From: Ruminococcus sp.
GTDB lineage: Bacteria > Bacillota > Clostridia > Oscillospirales > Ruminococcaceae
NCBI GenBank assembly: GCA_017475555.1
Contig: JAFVFL010000014.1
Coordinates: forward strand, 1 to 63,919
Direction: 5' to 3'
Length of the DNA stretch: 63,919 nt
Below, one piece after another: positions 8,039-17,397 of this stretch. The notes beneath the pieces are model-generated. The model did not search any database. It was not told where the DNA came from and was given only the letters and a program-made list of their open reading frames with translations. Positions within the stretch are counted from its first letter, which is position 1, and each line of letters starts with the position of its first letter. Both the position numbers and the translations under genes were made by a program.

Positions 8039-8536
8039 ATGTTTTTGACTATTTTTCTTGCGATTGTTTTTTGCGGGGCGATATCACTTATGCTGGTGTC
8101 CGCAGTGGCATTTATTCAGGATATAAGGTTCTTCTCATCTGCACCAAAGGAGGCACGGGAGGTACTAAAGCCAAGGGAAACTGAATTGTTCTGCGGTGCG
8201 AGAGTTATCGGCTGGACGCTCATGATCTTCAGCGTTCTCATGATAGCGGGTGTCGGCATTGTCTCGATCTGGGACGGATTCAGAAGCGGCTATACGTTCT
8301 GGCAGTTTTTCCTGCGTTTCGTTTTTATATTCACGGTCTATAAGATCTATGACATGGTCTGCTTTGACTGGTTTCTTCTTTGCAGATTCAAGTTCTTCCA
8401 GCACTACTTCCCTGAGGTGGAGGAAGTGTACAAAGACAGGAAATACGGCTATAACATCAGGAGCCAGCTCCTCAAGCTGCTGGTCATTTTCCCTGCTGCA
8501 TCTGCACTCGCTGCGTGGATATGCAGTTTGTTTTAG
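8039..8536 (+). CDS. Small polytopic membrane protein, likely paralogue of the one at 7336
   Basis: I prefer the ATG at 8039, which has GGAGT eight bases upstream; in-frame GTG 8018 and ATG 8024 lack good sites. The product has 165 residues and four hydrophobic segments. The motif YDMVCFDWFLLCRFKFF near residue 110 aligns with VVDLLIMDWLINCLI in the upstream protein. No function is recognised. A remnant coding frame lies between the two copies, hinting that this spot has been rearranged. Confidence 0.65.
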   Translation: MFLTIFLAIVFCGAISLMLVSAVAFIQDIRFFSSAPKEAREVLKPRETELFCGARVIGWTLMIFSVLMIAGVGIVSIWDGFRSGYTFWQFFLRFVFIFTVYKIYDMVCFDWFLLCRFKFFQHYFPEVEEVYKDRKYGYNIRSQLLKLLVIFPAASALAAWICSLF

Positions 8537-8621
8537 GCTGTTCTGACGCTTCTGGCTGCACACTTTTTTGTGCCGGCATATGAGATCATTTCATAAATAA
8601 CAATATTAAGGAGTAAGAGAG

Positions 8622-9320
8622 ATGTTTATTGAGATAAAAAATGCAAAAAAGCAGTACGGCACGGGAGAGGCTGCTGTATATGCCCTTGACGGAGTTGATC
8701 TTTCGCTTGAAAAGGGCAAGGTCTACGTAATTCTCGGGCCGTCAGGCTCAGGAAAGTCCACACTTCTGAATATGATAGGAGGTCTGGACAGCCTTGACTC
8801 AGGGGAGCTTATTATTGACGGGCGGAATATATCCGGTGCTGACAAAAAGGCTCTGACCGCTTACCGTCAGGAGGACGTTGGCTTTGTGTTTCAGTTCTAC
8901 AACCTTATCCCCGATCTTTCAGTTGAGGAAAACATCGAGGTCGTTGCAGATATATCCAAGTCTCCGCTGGATATGGACGAGGTGCTGAAAGCCCTTGACA
9001 TCGAGAAATACCGTAAACGCTTCCCGAAGGAATTATCGGGCGGTCAGCAGCAGAGAGTTGCTATCGGAAGGGCGATGATAAAGAATCCCAAGCTGCTCCT
9101 GTGTGACGAGCTGACGGGTGCACTTGATACTAAATCTTCATTGGCAGTGCTGAAATTCGTGGAGAAGATCAACCAGTCCTACGGCACGACTATCATCATC
9201 ATCACACACAATGAAGCCATTGCTGATATGGCGGACAGCGTGATAAAGATACGTGACGGGAAAATTGCCAAGATCAAGGAAAACCCGCAGAAAAAAGCAG
9301 CCGCTGAGCTGGAACTGTAA
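8622..9320 (+). CDS. ABC transporter ATP-binding protein, MacB/LolD-like
   Basis: The 232-residue ATPase has Walker A GPSGSGKST near residues 40-48, a Q-loop in VFQFYNLIPDL, signature LSGGQQQR near residue 138 and Walker B LLLCDELTGALD near residue 160. The usual DEPTGALD of this subfamily reads DELTGALD here. AAGGAG precedes the ATG. The gene lies 11 bases before an FtsX-type permease, so the pair forms an MacB-like transporter of the kind used for peptide antibiotics, lipoproteins or mechanotransmission. Confidence 0.93.
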   Translation: MFIEIKNAKKQYGTGEAAVYALDGVDLSLEKGKVYVILGPSGSGKSTLLNMIGGLDSLDSGELIIDGRNISGADKKALTAYRQEDVGFVFQFYNLIPDLSVEENIEVVADISKSPLDMDEVLKALDIEKYRKRFPKELSGGQQQRVAIGRAMIKNPKLLLCDELTGALDTKSSLAVLKFVEKINQSYGTTIIIITHNEAIADMADSVIKIRDGKIAKIKENPQKKAAAELEL

Positions 9321-9331
9321 GGCGGTGCGGC

Positions 9332-11563
9332 ATGAAATTAAACAGACGTTATACAAGGAGCATTCGCTCAAATCTTTCGTTCTATGTATCGGCTTCTGTG
9401 CTGACAATGGTCGGACTGCTTCTGTTTTACCTGTTCTATGTTGCAGGCACCGGTATCGGCAAATACGGCGATGATTTCTTTTCACGCAATCACCGTGAGG
9501 ATGCGAGCTTTACCACAATGCAGGAGATAAGCGATGATGATCTCCGTGAGCTTGAAAGAAAGTACGGCGTTCAGCTTGAAAAGGAGCGTTATGTCAACAC
9601 TGAGGAGGAGGACGGAAAGCACGTTCGTGTGTTCCGTGCAAATACGGACATAGACCTCTATGAGCTGACAGAGGGAGCTGCACCCACAGCTGACGATGAA
9701 GCGGTCATTTCCGCAGGTTATGCTGAGAATAACGATATACACATCGGAGACAGGGTGACTATCGGCGGAAAGGAATACAAGGTAACGGGCTGGTTTTTGC
9801 GTCCTGATTATCTGTATATGCTTGAGAACATCACCGACGATTACAAGAACATCACCACATTTTTCCTTGCCTCTCTGACGGATGACGCCTTCGATAAGGC
9901 GTTTGAGCAGTCCTCAGTATCATATAAGGTCATCTACGGCGATCCCGACAATGAGAAGGATTTCCGCCTTGCGGTCAACGAGGACTATTACACGCTGTCC
10001 TATCTGTCAGCGGACGAAAACACGAGAATAACCTTTGTCCACGAGCAGGCGGATATGTTTATTTTAGCCGCATGGGTAATGCTTGTAATGCTGCCGTTCA
10101 TCACGGTTGCACTCATAAGCATCATCATCGGACGAAAGATACGCAGTGAGCAGAAGATAATCGGCACTCTCTCCGCATTGGGCTACAGACGTTCAACGCT
10201 TATGCTGCATTACAGCCTCCTTGCAGTCATACCCGGACTTGCGGGCGGAGTTCTCATGGCTGTGGCAGCGGAGCTGCTTTCGGATTGGTTCGGCAGTCTG
10301 GGGCTTGCAGACTATGAGCCCATGCAGCCCGAATTTAAGCTGCCGGTGCTTATCGCCCTTGCGGGTATCATTATCCCTACTGTCATTTATTTCATTGCAG
10401 CACTTCTGAAGGTGAAAAAGCTGCTGAAGCACGATACTGTTGAGCTCCTCAGCGGTGCAGTGGGCACACAGTCGAAAACGCACAGAATGCTGAGGGATAC
10501 AAAGATAAAGGTACGCAAAAAGTTTGCGATACGCTCTGTTCTCGGCAGCCCCGGACGCAGCTTTGTTGTGTTCCTCGGTGTATTTCTCGGAGCGATGATA
10601 GTGTCATTCAGCTATATTTTCATCGACTCGGTCAAAGCGGTAGGCTCTCAGGCGATGAATGAATTCGGAACGTTCAAGTATGAGTATATACTCAACACTT
10701 TGCAGGACGACGAGCCGGAAAATGCAGATTCTGTTATGGTAGTTGCATACGAAAACAGCGACGGAAAGAGATTTTCTCTTATGGGCGTTGACAGTGACTG
10801 TAAGCGGTGGAATCTGACGGACAGCGGTACAGGCTCCCGTGCAGATATCGAAGACGGCTGGTATATGAGCTCGCTCTGTGCGAAGATATTCGGTGTGGAA
10901 GCAGGTGACGAGTTCACGTTCCGCAGTATCGCCAGCCTTGAGGAGTACACTGTCACGATAAAGGGGATAATCAGGAACGGCTACCAGAATTACATAGTTT
11001 CCACAAGAGAAAATGCCTCAGAGATAACAGGACTTGACACCTCGCTGTATAACTGCGTTCTCACCGATGAGAGCCGCAGCTTTGACGGCGATATCGTGCA
11101 GGAGATAATCACAAGTGATACCTTCACCAATCAGATGGAGACTATGCTCGATGAGATGAGCGGACTGGTCTATGCACTTATCATCATCGGTGCAATTATC
11201 TGTATTGCGGCACTGTATGTCTCTATCAATATGCTCGTGTCGGAAAATGCCAATAATATCTCGATGCTTAAGGTTCTCGGCTACGACCGCAAAAAGATAG
11301 ACAAAATGGTTCTGAACGGAAATCATCTCCTGCTTATACCCGGGCTTATCCTCGGTATGCTTACGGGCTACGGCGCGATGGCATGGTACTGTGATGCCTT
11401 TGTTGAGACTGAGGGACTTATGATACCCGTAGACTTCTCAGTGCCGCATATCATACTCACCATTTGTATCGTGACACTGTGTTATTTCGTATCACTTCTC
11501 CTTGTCCGCAGAAAGGTGGAGAAGGTGGATATGATAGAGAGCCTGAAGGATAACAGGGATTAG
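9332..11563 (+). CDS. ABC transporter permease with two FtsX domains
   Basis: This 743-residue permease has helix 1 near residues 17-40, a large extracytoplasmic domain to about residue 235, three helices (about 240-262, 288-310, 332-352), a further helix near 410-430, a second outside domain, and three C-terminal helices (about 612-634, 660-685, 708-728). The layout is two FtsX units in one chain, as in the BceB/YxdM-like or larger FtsX permeases. It pairs with the ATPase encoded just upstream. No sensor kinase pair is visible beside it. The substrate is unknown. Confidence 0.88.
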   Translation: MKLNRRYTRSIRSNLSFYVSASVLTMVGLLLFYLFYVAGTGIGKYGDDFFSRNHREDASFTTMQEISDDDLRELERKYGVQLEKERYVNTEEEDGKHVRVFRANTDIDLYELTEGAAPTADDEAVISAGYAENNDIHIGDRVTIGGKEYKVTGWFLRPDYLYMLENITDDYKNITTFFLASLTDDAFDKAFEQSSVSYKVIYGDPDNEKDFRLAVNEDYYTLSYLSADENTRITFVHEQADMFILAAWVMLVMLPFITVALISIIIGRKIRSEQKIIGTLSALGYRRSTLMLHYSLLAVIPGLAGGVLMAVAAELLSDWFGSLGLADYEPMQPEFKLPVLIALAGIIIPTVIYFIAALLKVKKLLKHDTVELLSGAVGTQSKTHRMLRDTKIKVRKKFAIRSVLGSPGRSFVVFLGVFLGAMIVSFSYIFIDSVKAVGSQAMNEFGTFKYEYILNTLQDDEPENADSVMVVAYENSDGKRFSLMGVDSDCKRWNLTDSGTGSRADIEDGWYMSSLCAKIFGVEAGDEFTFRSIASLEEYTVTIKGIIRNGYQNYIVSTRENASEITGLDTSLYNCVLTDESRSFDGDIVQEIITSDTFTNQMETMLDEMSGLVYALIIIGAIICIAALYVSINMLVSENANNISMLKVLGYDRKKIDKMVLNGNHLLLIPGLILGMLTGYGAMAWYCDAFVETEGLMIPVDFSVPHIILTICIVTLCYFVSLLLVRRKVEKVDMIESLKDNRD

Positions 11564-11721
11564 GAGAGCGTTCAGTTTTCCGGCAGCGGGCTTTTAGCGG
11601 TGATATAGCCTGTTCTCCTTGAAACACATACTGTATTTCTGCACATGACATTCGTTTTCAGGCTGTCTGCCGGCGTTTTGTGTAATGATATAAACAAGCT
11701 CTGAGAAAGAAGGTAAGCATT

Positions 11722-12318
11722 ATGAGTTTTACAGATAATTTCGGTGATCCGAAAGGGATTCTTGGCAGGATCATGCTCACAACAATGGATAAGGAGCATC
11801 TGCCGATGGCACAATGGGCATTGGGACAGATAAAGATACCTGATGACGGAAAAGTTGCAGATATAGGCTGCGGCGGCGGATATAATATCAGGCGTATGCT
11901 CGGAATGAGTGCAAAGGCTGAATTTTACGGATTGGATATATCCGATGAAAGCGTGAAAAGAGCACAGAAGGTCAACAAGGAACAGCTCGGAAAGCGTGTA
12001 AATATTATCAAGGGCAGTGCTGAAAAGCTGCCGTTCAAGGATAACACCATAGACCTGATAACCGCTTTTGAGACAGTATTCTTTTGGAAAGACCCGGAGC
12101 AGGGATTCAGAGAGGTATACCGTTCACTTGTGAAAGGCGGCTGCTTCGCAGTTATCAATAATTACGGCGATCCGAATATTGACTGGGAAAAGAAGGTACC
12201 CTGTATGACCCGATACACTGCGGAACAGATATCCGATATGCTTGAAAAAGCCGGATTTGCTGATATATCGGTCAATAAGAAGGATAATCTGTTTTTAGTC
12301 AAAGGCCGCAAGGGCTGA
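11722..12318 (+). CDS. Class I SAM-dependent methyltransferase, UbiE-like
   Basis: A compact 198-residue methyltransferase: motif I VADIGCGGGYNIRRML near residues 46-61, acidic GLDISDES near 75, and NTIDLITAFETVFFWKDPEQ near residues 109-128, which is the usual motif IV/post-motif layout of small-molecule methyltransferases. The ATG is preceded by AAGAAGG. It stands alone between the ABC permease and a hairpin, 158 bases after the permease; that gap shows nothing else I can support. The substrate is unknown. Confidence 0.85.
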   Translation: MSFTDNFGDPKGILGRIMLTTMDKEHLPMAQWALGQIKIPDDGKVADIGCGGGYNIRRMLGMSAKAEFYGLDISDESVKRAQKVNKEQLGKRVNIIKGSAEKLPFKDNTIDLITAFETVFFWKDPEQGFREVYRSLVKGGCFAVINNYGDPNIDWEKKVPCMTRYTAEQISDMLEKAGFADISVNKKDNLFLVKGRKG

Positions 12319-12364
12319 TCGCACGAAAAGCTGTGCATAATGAAATATAAGCCGCAACAGGTTT

Positions 12365-12412
12365 TCAGACTTCCTCGGGATCGGTAATTCTCCGGTCTTT
12401 GGGGAAGTCTGA
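12365..12412 (+). terminator. Long hairpin after the methyltransferase gene, probable terminator
   Basis: Arms TCAGACTTCCTC (12365-12376) and GGGGAAGTCTGA (12401-12412) form a 12-bp stem with one wobble pair; the 24-base top can fold further. The following bases ATTTATACTCGTTTTT are only moderately T-rich. Confidence 0.6.
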
Positions 12413-12451
12413 TTTATACTCGTTTTTACTGTAAATTGCACATTATCAATG

Positions 12452-12480
12452 TTGACATTCACCAAAAAATGTGATATAAT
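12452..12480 (+). promoter_or_regulatory. Consensus sigma-A promoter for the UDP-sugar pyrophosphorylase gene
   Basis: TTGACA (12452-12457) and TATAAT (12475-12480) are both perfect and lie 17 bases apart, 33 bases before the ATG. Confidence 0.95.
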
Positions 12481-12513
12481 ATAGGTCACAATATACGAAA
12501 AGGAGTCACTGAT

Positions 12514-13740
12514 ATGACCTACGATGAAGCTTTACAAATACTGAAAAAATATGGACAGGAGCACATTCTGAGCCGTTATTCAGCTCTTTCTCCGGACGAG
12601 CAGAAGTCGCTCCTGGATCAGATCGCAAGTATCGACTTTTCTGTTCTCGATACCCTGAGGGACGGAGGTGCCTCCGCTGCACGTGGAAAATTCGAGCCGC
12701 TCGGTGCTGTCACGATCGGCGATATTGAAGCAAATTCCGCTGAATATCGCAGGGTAGGACTTGATACTATCCGTCAGGGCAAGGCAGCTGCCGTACTGCT
12801 TGCCGGCGGTCAGGGAACACGCCTCGGCTTCGACAAGCCCAAGGGTATGTTCAACATCGGCGTGACGAGAGAGCTGTTTATTTTTGAGTGCCTGATAAAT
12901 AATTTAATGAAAGTTGTCGAAGAGTCCGGTGTCTGGATACCTCTGTACATTATGACAAGTGACAAAAATCATGACGATACGACTAAGTTTTTTAGCGAAA
13001 AGAACTATTTCGGCTACGACTCAAATTATGTTAAATTCTTTAAGCAGGACATGGCTCCCTCCGTTGATTACGACGGAAGGATCTACATGGAGAGTGCATC
13101 GAAGATCTCCTCGTCACCGAACGGCAACGGCGGCTGGTTCTCCTCACTTGTGCGGGCAGGCCTGCTTTCCGATATCCGTGAAAAAGGCGTAGAATGGCTG
13201 AATATCTTCGCTGTGGATAATGTTCTCCAGCAGATCTGCGACCCTCTCTTCATCGGTGCGGTAGTCAGCTCAGGCAGTCAGTCCGGAGGCAAGGTCGTGT
13301 CCAAAAATGACCCGGAGGAAAGGGTCGGCGTGCTGTGCCTTGAAGACGGAAAGCCCTCGATCGTTGAGTATTATGAGCAGACTGATGAGATGAAGACAAG
13401 GCTTGATGAAAACGGCGGACTTGCTTACAGATACGGAGTTATCCTCAATTATCTCTTTAATGTTGATAAGCTTGTGACTATTGTTGATGATAAGCTCCCA
13501 ATGCACATCGCTGAGAAAAAGATACCGTACATGAACGAGGACGGAGAGCTGATAAAGCCCGATAAACCGAACGGCTTCAAGTTTGAGACACTTGTTCTTG
13601 ATATGGTGCATATGCAGGACAGCTGCCTTGCGTATGAGGTCGTCAGGGAGCGTGAATTTGCTCCGGTGAAGAATCCTGACGGCGTGGATTCAGTCGTTTC
13701 GGCTCGTGAACTTTTGAAAAAGAACGGCGTTGAGCTGTAA
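12514..13740 (+). CDS. UDPGP-family UTP:sugar-1-phosphate uridylyltransferase (UDP-GlcNAc or UDP-glucose pyrophosphorylase)
   Basis: The 408-residue enzyme carries the nucleotide-binding signature LAGGQGTRLGFDKPKG near residues 95-110, diagnostic of the eukaryote-type UDPGP family (AGX1/UAP1 and UGP-like) and distinct from bacterial GalU or GlmU. Further family landmarks are PLYIMTSDKNHDDT, the GNGG segment in SPNGNGGW and the VDNVLQQICDP segment. It would make a UDP-sugar from UTP and a hexose 1-phosphate for envelope glycans. The choice between GlcNAc and glucose cannot be made safely by eye. It has its own consensus promoter, and the two ABC exporter genes follow after 27 bases without a terminator. 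Confidence 0.88.
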   Translation: MTYDEALQILKKYGQEHILSRYSALSPDEQKSLLDQIASIDFSVLDTLRDGGASAARGKFEPLGAVTIGDIEANSAEYRRVGLDTIRQGKAAAVLLAGGQGTRLGFDKPKGMFNIGVTRELFIFECLINNLMKVVEESGVWIPLYIMTSDKNHDDTTKFFSEKNYFGYDSNYVKFFKQDMAPSVDYDGRIYMESASKISSSPNGNGGWFSSLVRAGLLSDIREKGVEWLNIFAVDNVLQQICDPLFIGAVVSSGSQSGGKVVSKNDPEERVGVLCLEDGKPSIVEYYEQTDEMKTRLDENGGLAYRYGVILNYLFNVDKLVTIVDDKLPMHIAEKKIPYMNEDGELIKPDKPNGFKFETLVLDMVHMQDSCLAYEVVREREFAPVKNPDGVDSVVSARELLKKNGVEL

Positions 13741-13767
13741 ATAAATTGACATAATTCTGGTGATAAA

Positions 13768-15504
13768 ATGCGTCCTTTGCTTAAATATCTTAAAAATTAC
13801 CGTCTTCAACTCGTCCTTGGCCCAGTGTTCAAGCTTCTCGAAGCGGTCTTTGAGCTTATTGTTCCGGTCGTTATGGCGGACATCATCGACAACGGAGTCG
13901 CTAACCATGACAGTGCTTATATCTGGCGAAAAACAGGTATTATCGTCCTGCTCGGAGTCTGTGGTCTGGGTTTCGCTGTCACCTGTCAGTTCCTTGCCTC
14001 AAGGTGTGCATATGGCTTCGGCAGGGAGCTGAGGGACGCACTTTACAGACATATTTGTTCTCTTTCCTATGAAAGTGTTGACCGCTTTGGTGCCGCTTCT
14101 CTCGTGAATCGGTTGACTAATGATACCAATACTGTCCAGAACGGTGTCAATATGTTCATCAGGCTTGCCACCCGAAGCCCGTTTCTTGTCATCGGTGCGG
14201 CGGTCATGGCGGTGACGATAGACCTCAGATTGTCTGTTATCTTCTTCATCGCTGCTCCGCTGATATCCGGTGTTATCTTCGTAATTATGCGGAAAACCGT
14301 TCCTATGTACAAGACTGCACAACAGAAGCTCGACCGGGCTGCTACACTCACCAGGGAGTCTATCGAAGGTTCAAGGGTGATCCGTGCATTTTCAAGGCAG
14401 GGGCTTGAGTGTTCGGTCTTTGACAGATCAGTTGACGAGCTGACGATCGCTTCGGAGTCCGTAGGCCGTATCTCGGCTATCCTCAATCCGTTTTCATTTC
14501 TCATCATGGACTGCGGTATAGCTGCGATACTTTGGTTCGGCGGAGAAAGAATAGATACCGGAAGTCTCACACAAGGCGAATTGACGGCATTTACAAACTA
14601 TATGACCCAGATCCTTCTCGCTTTGGTAGTTCTTGCTAACCTTATTGTTACGTTTACGAAGGCGTTTGCATCAGCGAACCGTATAAGTGAGGTATTTGCG
14701 GTCGAGCCTGAAAGCTCAGGTACAGATGTTCCGGGGAGCGTGCAGCCTGGTGATGAGATATTGCGGTTCAACGATGTCAGCTTCACCTACAAGGGCGGCG
14801 GAGACTGCTCGCTTAAAAATATCAGCTTCAGCCTTAAAAAAGGCGGATTTCTGGGAATTATCGGCGGTACAGGCTCTGGAAAGTCCACTGTCGCACAGCT
14901 GATACCGGGCTTCTATGAGCCGCAGTCCGGCGAGGTGATCTATGGCGGAAAGGACGTCAAAACTCTTGACAAAGCTATGCTCCGCCGGCGTATCGGCTGG
15001 GTAGCTCAGAGGGCGGTGCTCTTTAGCGGTTCAGTGCGTGAAAATATGCGTTTCCGCTGCCCGGATGCCTCGGACGAGGATATAATCAAAGCCCTGAAAA
15101 CCGCTCAGGCTTGGGATTTTGTGGAAAAAATGCCCGACGGGCTGGACTCCCGCATTGCTCAGGGCGGCAGGAATCTTTCCGGCGGTCAGCGGCAGCGTAT
15201 CGCTATTGCCCGTGCCCTCGTCGGCTCTCCGGAGGTGCTTATACTTGATGATTCCACGAGTGCCCTCGACTATGCGACTGATCTTCGGCTCAGGCGTGCT
15301 CTGAGCGAGGAGCTGCCTGAAACCTCGGTCGTTATGATCTCTCAGCGTACAACGTCGATCAAGGACGCTGACTGCATTCTTGTTCTTGATGAGGGTAGTC
15401 CGGCAGGTGTCGGAACGCATGATGAGCTGCTCCGGGATTGTGCGGTATATCGGGAAATTTTCAACTCACAAATGAATGAGAAGGGGGGCGGAGGAAATGG
15501 CTGA
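13768..15504 (+). CDS. ABC exporter half-transporter A (degenerate catalytic site)
   Basis: This 578-residue fused membrane-ATPase protein has six helices in residues 1-310, Walker A GGTGSGKST near 366-374, Q-loop VAQRAVLF, signature LSGGQRQR near 470 and Walker B VLILDDSTSALD near 490-501. The residue after the Walker B Asp is Asp instead of the catalytic Glu, the hallmark of the inactive site in heterodimeric exporters such as LmrCD, BmrCD and TM287/288. The H-loop His is also replaced: the segment reads VVMISQRTTS. The partner gene starts inside its 3' end, so the two are co-translated. Substrate may be a drug, lipid or peptide. Confidence 0.93.
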   Translation: MRPLLKYLKNYRLQLVLGPVFKLLEAVFELIVPVVMADIIDNGVANHDSAYIWRKTGIIVLLGVCGLGFAVTCQFLASRCAYGFGRELRDALYRHICSLSYESVDRFGAASLVNRLTNDTNTVQNGVNMFIRLATRSPFLVIGAAVMAVTIDLRLSVIFFIAAPLISGVIFVIMRKTVPMYKTAQQKLDRAATLTRESIEGSRVIRAFSRQGLECSVFDRSVDELTIASESVGRISAILNPFSFLIMDCGIAAILWFGGERIDTGSLTQGELTAFTNYMTQILLALVVLANLIVTFTKAFASANRISEVFAVEPESSGTDVPGSVQPGDEILRFNDVSFTYKGGGDCSLKNISFSLKKGGFLGIIGGTGSGKSTVAQLIPGFYEPQSGEVIYGGKDVKTLDKAMLRRRIGWVAQRAVLFSGSVRENMRFRCPDASDEDIIKALKTAQAWDFVEKMPDGLDSRIAQGGRNLSGGQRQRIAIARALVGSPEVLILDDSTSALDYATDLRLRRALSEELPETSVVMISQRTTSIKDADCILVLDEGSPAGVGTHDELLRDCAVYREIFNSQMNEKGGGGNG

Positions 15505-17194
15505 TTTCATCAGAACGATGAAGCGTGTGTTTTCCTATGCAAGACCCTACATCATATGGTTCTGGCTGACGATCATCTTCGCAGCCGGCAGTGTTTCGCT
15601 GTCTCTTGCCGTTCCTATCTTCATAGGCGATGCTGTGGATTGCTGTGTCGGGCAGGGGAGTGTTGACTTCGGAGAATTGCGGAAAATTATATTCAGGCTT
15701 CTGATCGCCGTTGTCCTCAGTGCCCTTTTCCAGTGGCTTATGTCGCTTTGCACTAACCGGCTTGCTTTCAGAACTGTCCGTGATCTGCGGTCAGATGTCT
15801 TTGGAAAATTGCAGAGAGTTCCCCTCAGCTATATCGACCGCAGCACAAAGGGCGGTCTTTCAAGCAGGGTCATCAATGATATCGAGATCATTTCAGACGG
15901 ACTATTACAGGGATTTACGCAGTTTTTCAGTGGCGTAATAACAATTCTGGGAACGCTCATTTTCATGCTGACTATCAATGTCAAGATCGCACTTGTGGTC
16001 GTTCTGCTCACACCGCTTTCATTTATTGCGGCATCGCAGATAACTAAGATGACGCATAGATTCTACCTCCGGCAATCTGAGCTGAGGGGCAGAATGGTGA
16101 GCTTTTCCGAGGAATATGCCGGAAATCAGAAGCTCGTCACAGCTATGGATTTCTGCGACAGGGCGGTCGGTCAGTTTGCTCAGGTCAACAGTGATTTCAG
16201 CTCGGTCGGAGCAAATGCGACTTTTTTCAGCTCCCTTGCAAATCCTGTCACACGTTTTGTCAATGGGCTGATTTATGCCGCTGTCGGACTGCTTGGTGCT
16301 CTTGGAGCAGCGGGGCATAGTGCGTTTATCGGGGCGATGAGTGTTGGAAGGCTGTCGAGCTTCCTTGCGTACTCGAACCAGTACACTAAACCATTCAACG
16401 AAATTTCAGGCGTTTTTGCGGAATTACAGAACGCTGCGGCGTCGGCAGAGAGGGTCTTTGCGGTGCTTGATGAAGAGGAGATACCCGACGATTCAGATAA
16501 GCTTAGTGTAAATAGCTCGGACTGCTCAGGAAGTGTGAGCTTCGATGATATCAGCTTCTCGTATTCACCGGAAACTCGCCTGATAGAGCATCTCAGCCTT
16601 GATGTTTTGCCCGGTCAGAGGGTAGCTATCGTGGGTCCGACAGGGTGCGGAAAATCGACTATGATAAATCTTTTACTCAGATTCTACGACCCGCAGTCCG
16701 GAAAAATTCTCCTTTCAGGCAGAGATTCCACCGAAATTACACGTGATAGCCTACGGAGCTGCTTCGGTATGGTGCTCCAGGAAACCTGGATCTTCACCGG
16801 TACTGTTGCCCAGAATATCAGCTATGGTAAGCCAGATGCGACCCGTGAGGAAATAATTGCGGCAGCTAAGGCTGTACACGCTCACGGATTTATCAAGCGC
16901 CTCCCAAATGGCTATGATTCGGTGATTTCTGAAGACAGCGGACTTTCTCAGGGACAGAAGCAGCTGCTTTGTATCGCAAGGGTCATGCTCATGGATCCGC
17001 CGATGCTCATTCTCGATGAGGCGACCAGCTCTATAGACCTGCGTACAGAGCAGCGGATTCAGCGTGCCTTTGAGAAGCTGATGACCGGAAAGACAAGCTT
17101 TGTGATCGCTCACCGGCTGTCAACTATCAAAAACTCCGACGTGATACTTGTTATGCGGGACGGCAATATCGTTGAAAAGGGCAGTCATGCCTAA
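15497..17194 (+). CDS. ABC exporter half-transporter B with a C-terminal nonsense truncation
   Basis: The ATG at 15497 has a G-rich site AAGGGGGG eight bases upstream and overlaps the partner gene by eight bases; an ATG at 15476 lacks such a site. The 565 residues comprise six helices and an ATPase with Walker A GPTGCGKST near 380, signature LSQGQKQ near 483, Walker B MLILDEATSSID near 503 and the switch His in FVIAHRLSTI. So this half supplies the active site. It ends GSHA at a TAA (17192-17194), but the same frame continues with LMAKNGFYSELYNSQFAS to a TGA at 17249-17251, the normal tail of such proteins. A GAA to TAA change explains this. Confidence 0.92.
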   Translation: MADFIRTMKRVFSYARPYIIWFWLTIIFAAGSVSLSLAVPIFIGDAVDCCVGQGSVDFGELRKIIFRLLIAVVLSALFQWLMSLCTNRLAFRTVRDLRSDVFGKLQRVPLSYIDRSTKGGLSSRVINDIEIISDGLLQGFTQFFSGVITILGTLIFMLTINVKIALVVVLLTPLSFIAASQITKMTHRFYLRQSELRGRMVSFSEEYAGNQKLVTAMDFCDRAVGQFAQVNSDFSSVGANATFFSSLANPVTRFVNGLIYAAVGLLGALGAAGHSAFIGAMSVGRLSSFLAYSNQYTKPFNEISGVFAELQNAAASAERVFAVLDEEEIPDDSDKLSVNSSDCSGSVSFDDISFSYSPETRLIEHLSLDVLPGQRVAIVGPTGCGKSTMINLLLRFYDPQSGKILLSGRDSTEITRDSLRSCFGMVLQETWIFTGTVAQNISYGKPDATREEIIAAAKAVHAHGFIKRLPNGYDSVISEDSGLSQGQKQLLCIARVMLMDPPMLILDEATSSIDLRTEQRIQRAFEKLMTGKTSFVIAHRLSTIKNSDVILVMRDGNIVEKGSHA

Positions 17195-17251
17195 TTAATG
17201 GCGAAAAATGGCTTTTACAGCGAGCTTTACAACAGTCAGTTCGCTTCTTGA
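17195..17251 (+). pseudogene. Orphaned C-terminal codons of ABC exporter B
   Basis: In frame with the upstream exporter after its TAA, eighteen codons read LMAKNGFYSELYNSQFAS and then TGA. ABC exporters commonly end GxHxELLxxxGxYxxLxxxQ, so this stretch is the lost tail. Its last bases already form the -35 box of the next promoter. Confidence 0.75.
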
Positions 17252-17276
17252 CAAGAGAGTGACAATGTGGTATAAT
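17248..17276 (+). promoter_or_regulatory. Consensus sigma-A promoter for the mgtC-riboflavin unit
   Basis: TTGACA (17248-17253) and TATAAT (17271-17276) are perfect and 17 bases apart. The -35 box overlaps the ancestral stop codon of the exporter gene. The resulting leader is about 115 bases. I searched it for the FMN (RFN) and Mg2+ (M-box) riboswitch core sequences and recognise neither. Confidence 0.95.
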
Positions 17277-17397
17277 CAAGGTTGTGAGCGGACTTGTTTG
17301 ATGTTAATTAAGTCAGCATTTGCAGAGCGTCAGAGGTGTCAGCATAGGATACCTTGTGTTAGTAAAACTGATAGGTTTCTCACAGGTGGTCGTTTTG

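Noticed and set aside
13746..13768. Promoter before the ABC exporter pair (TTGACA at 13747)
   Set aside because: The only -10-like sequence is about 10 bases downstream, too close; spacing does not fit, so the exporters are more likely read from the upstream promoter.
17277..17397. FMN or Mg2+ (M-box) riboswitch in the mgtC-rib leader
   Set aside because: The leader is about 115 bases and I find none of the conserved core blocks of either class. A covariance-model search would be needed to exclude a divergent switch.
17320..17397. Longer N-terminus of the first MgtC-like protein
   Set aside because: No ribosome site precedes the early start codons, whereas the GTG at 17398 has AGGTGG at good distance and the family begins there.
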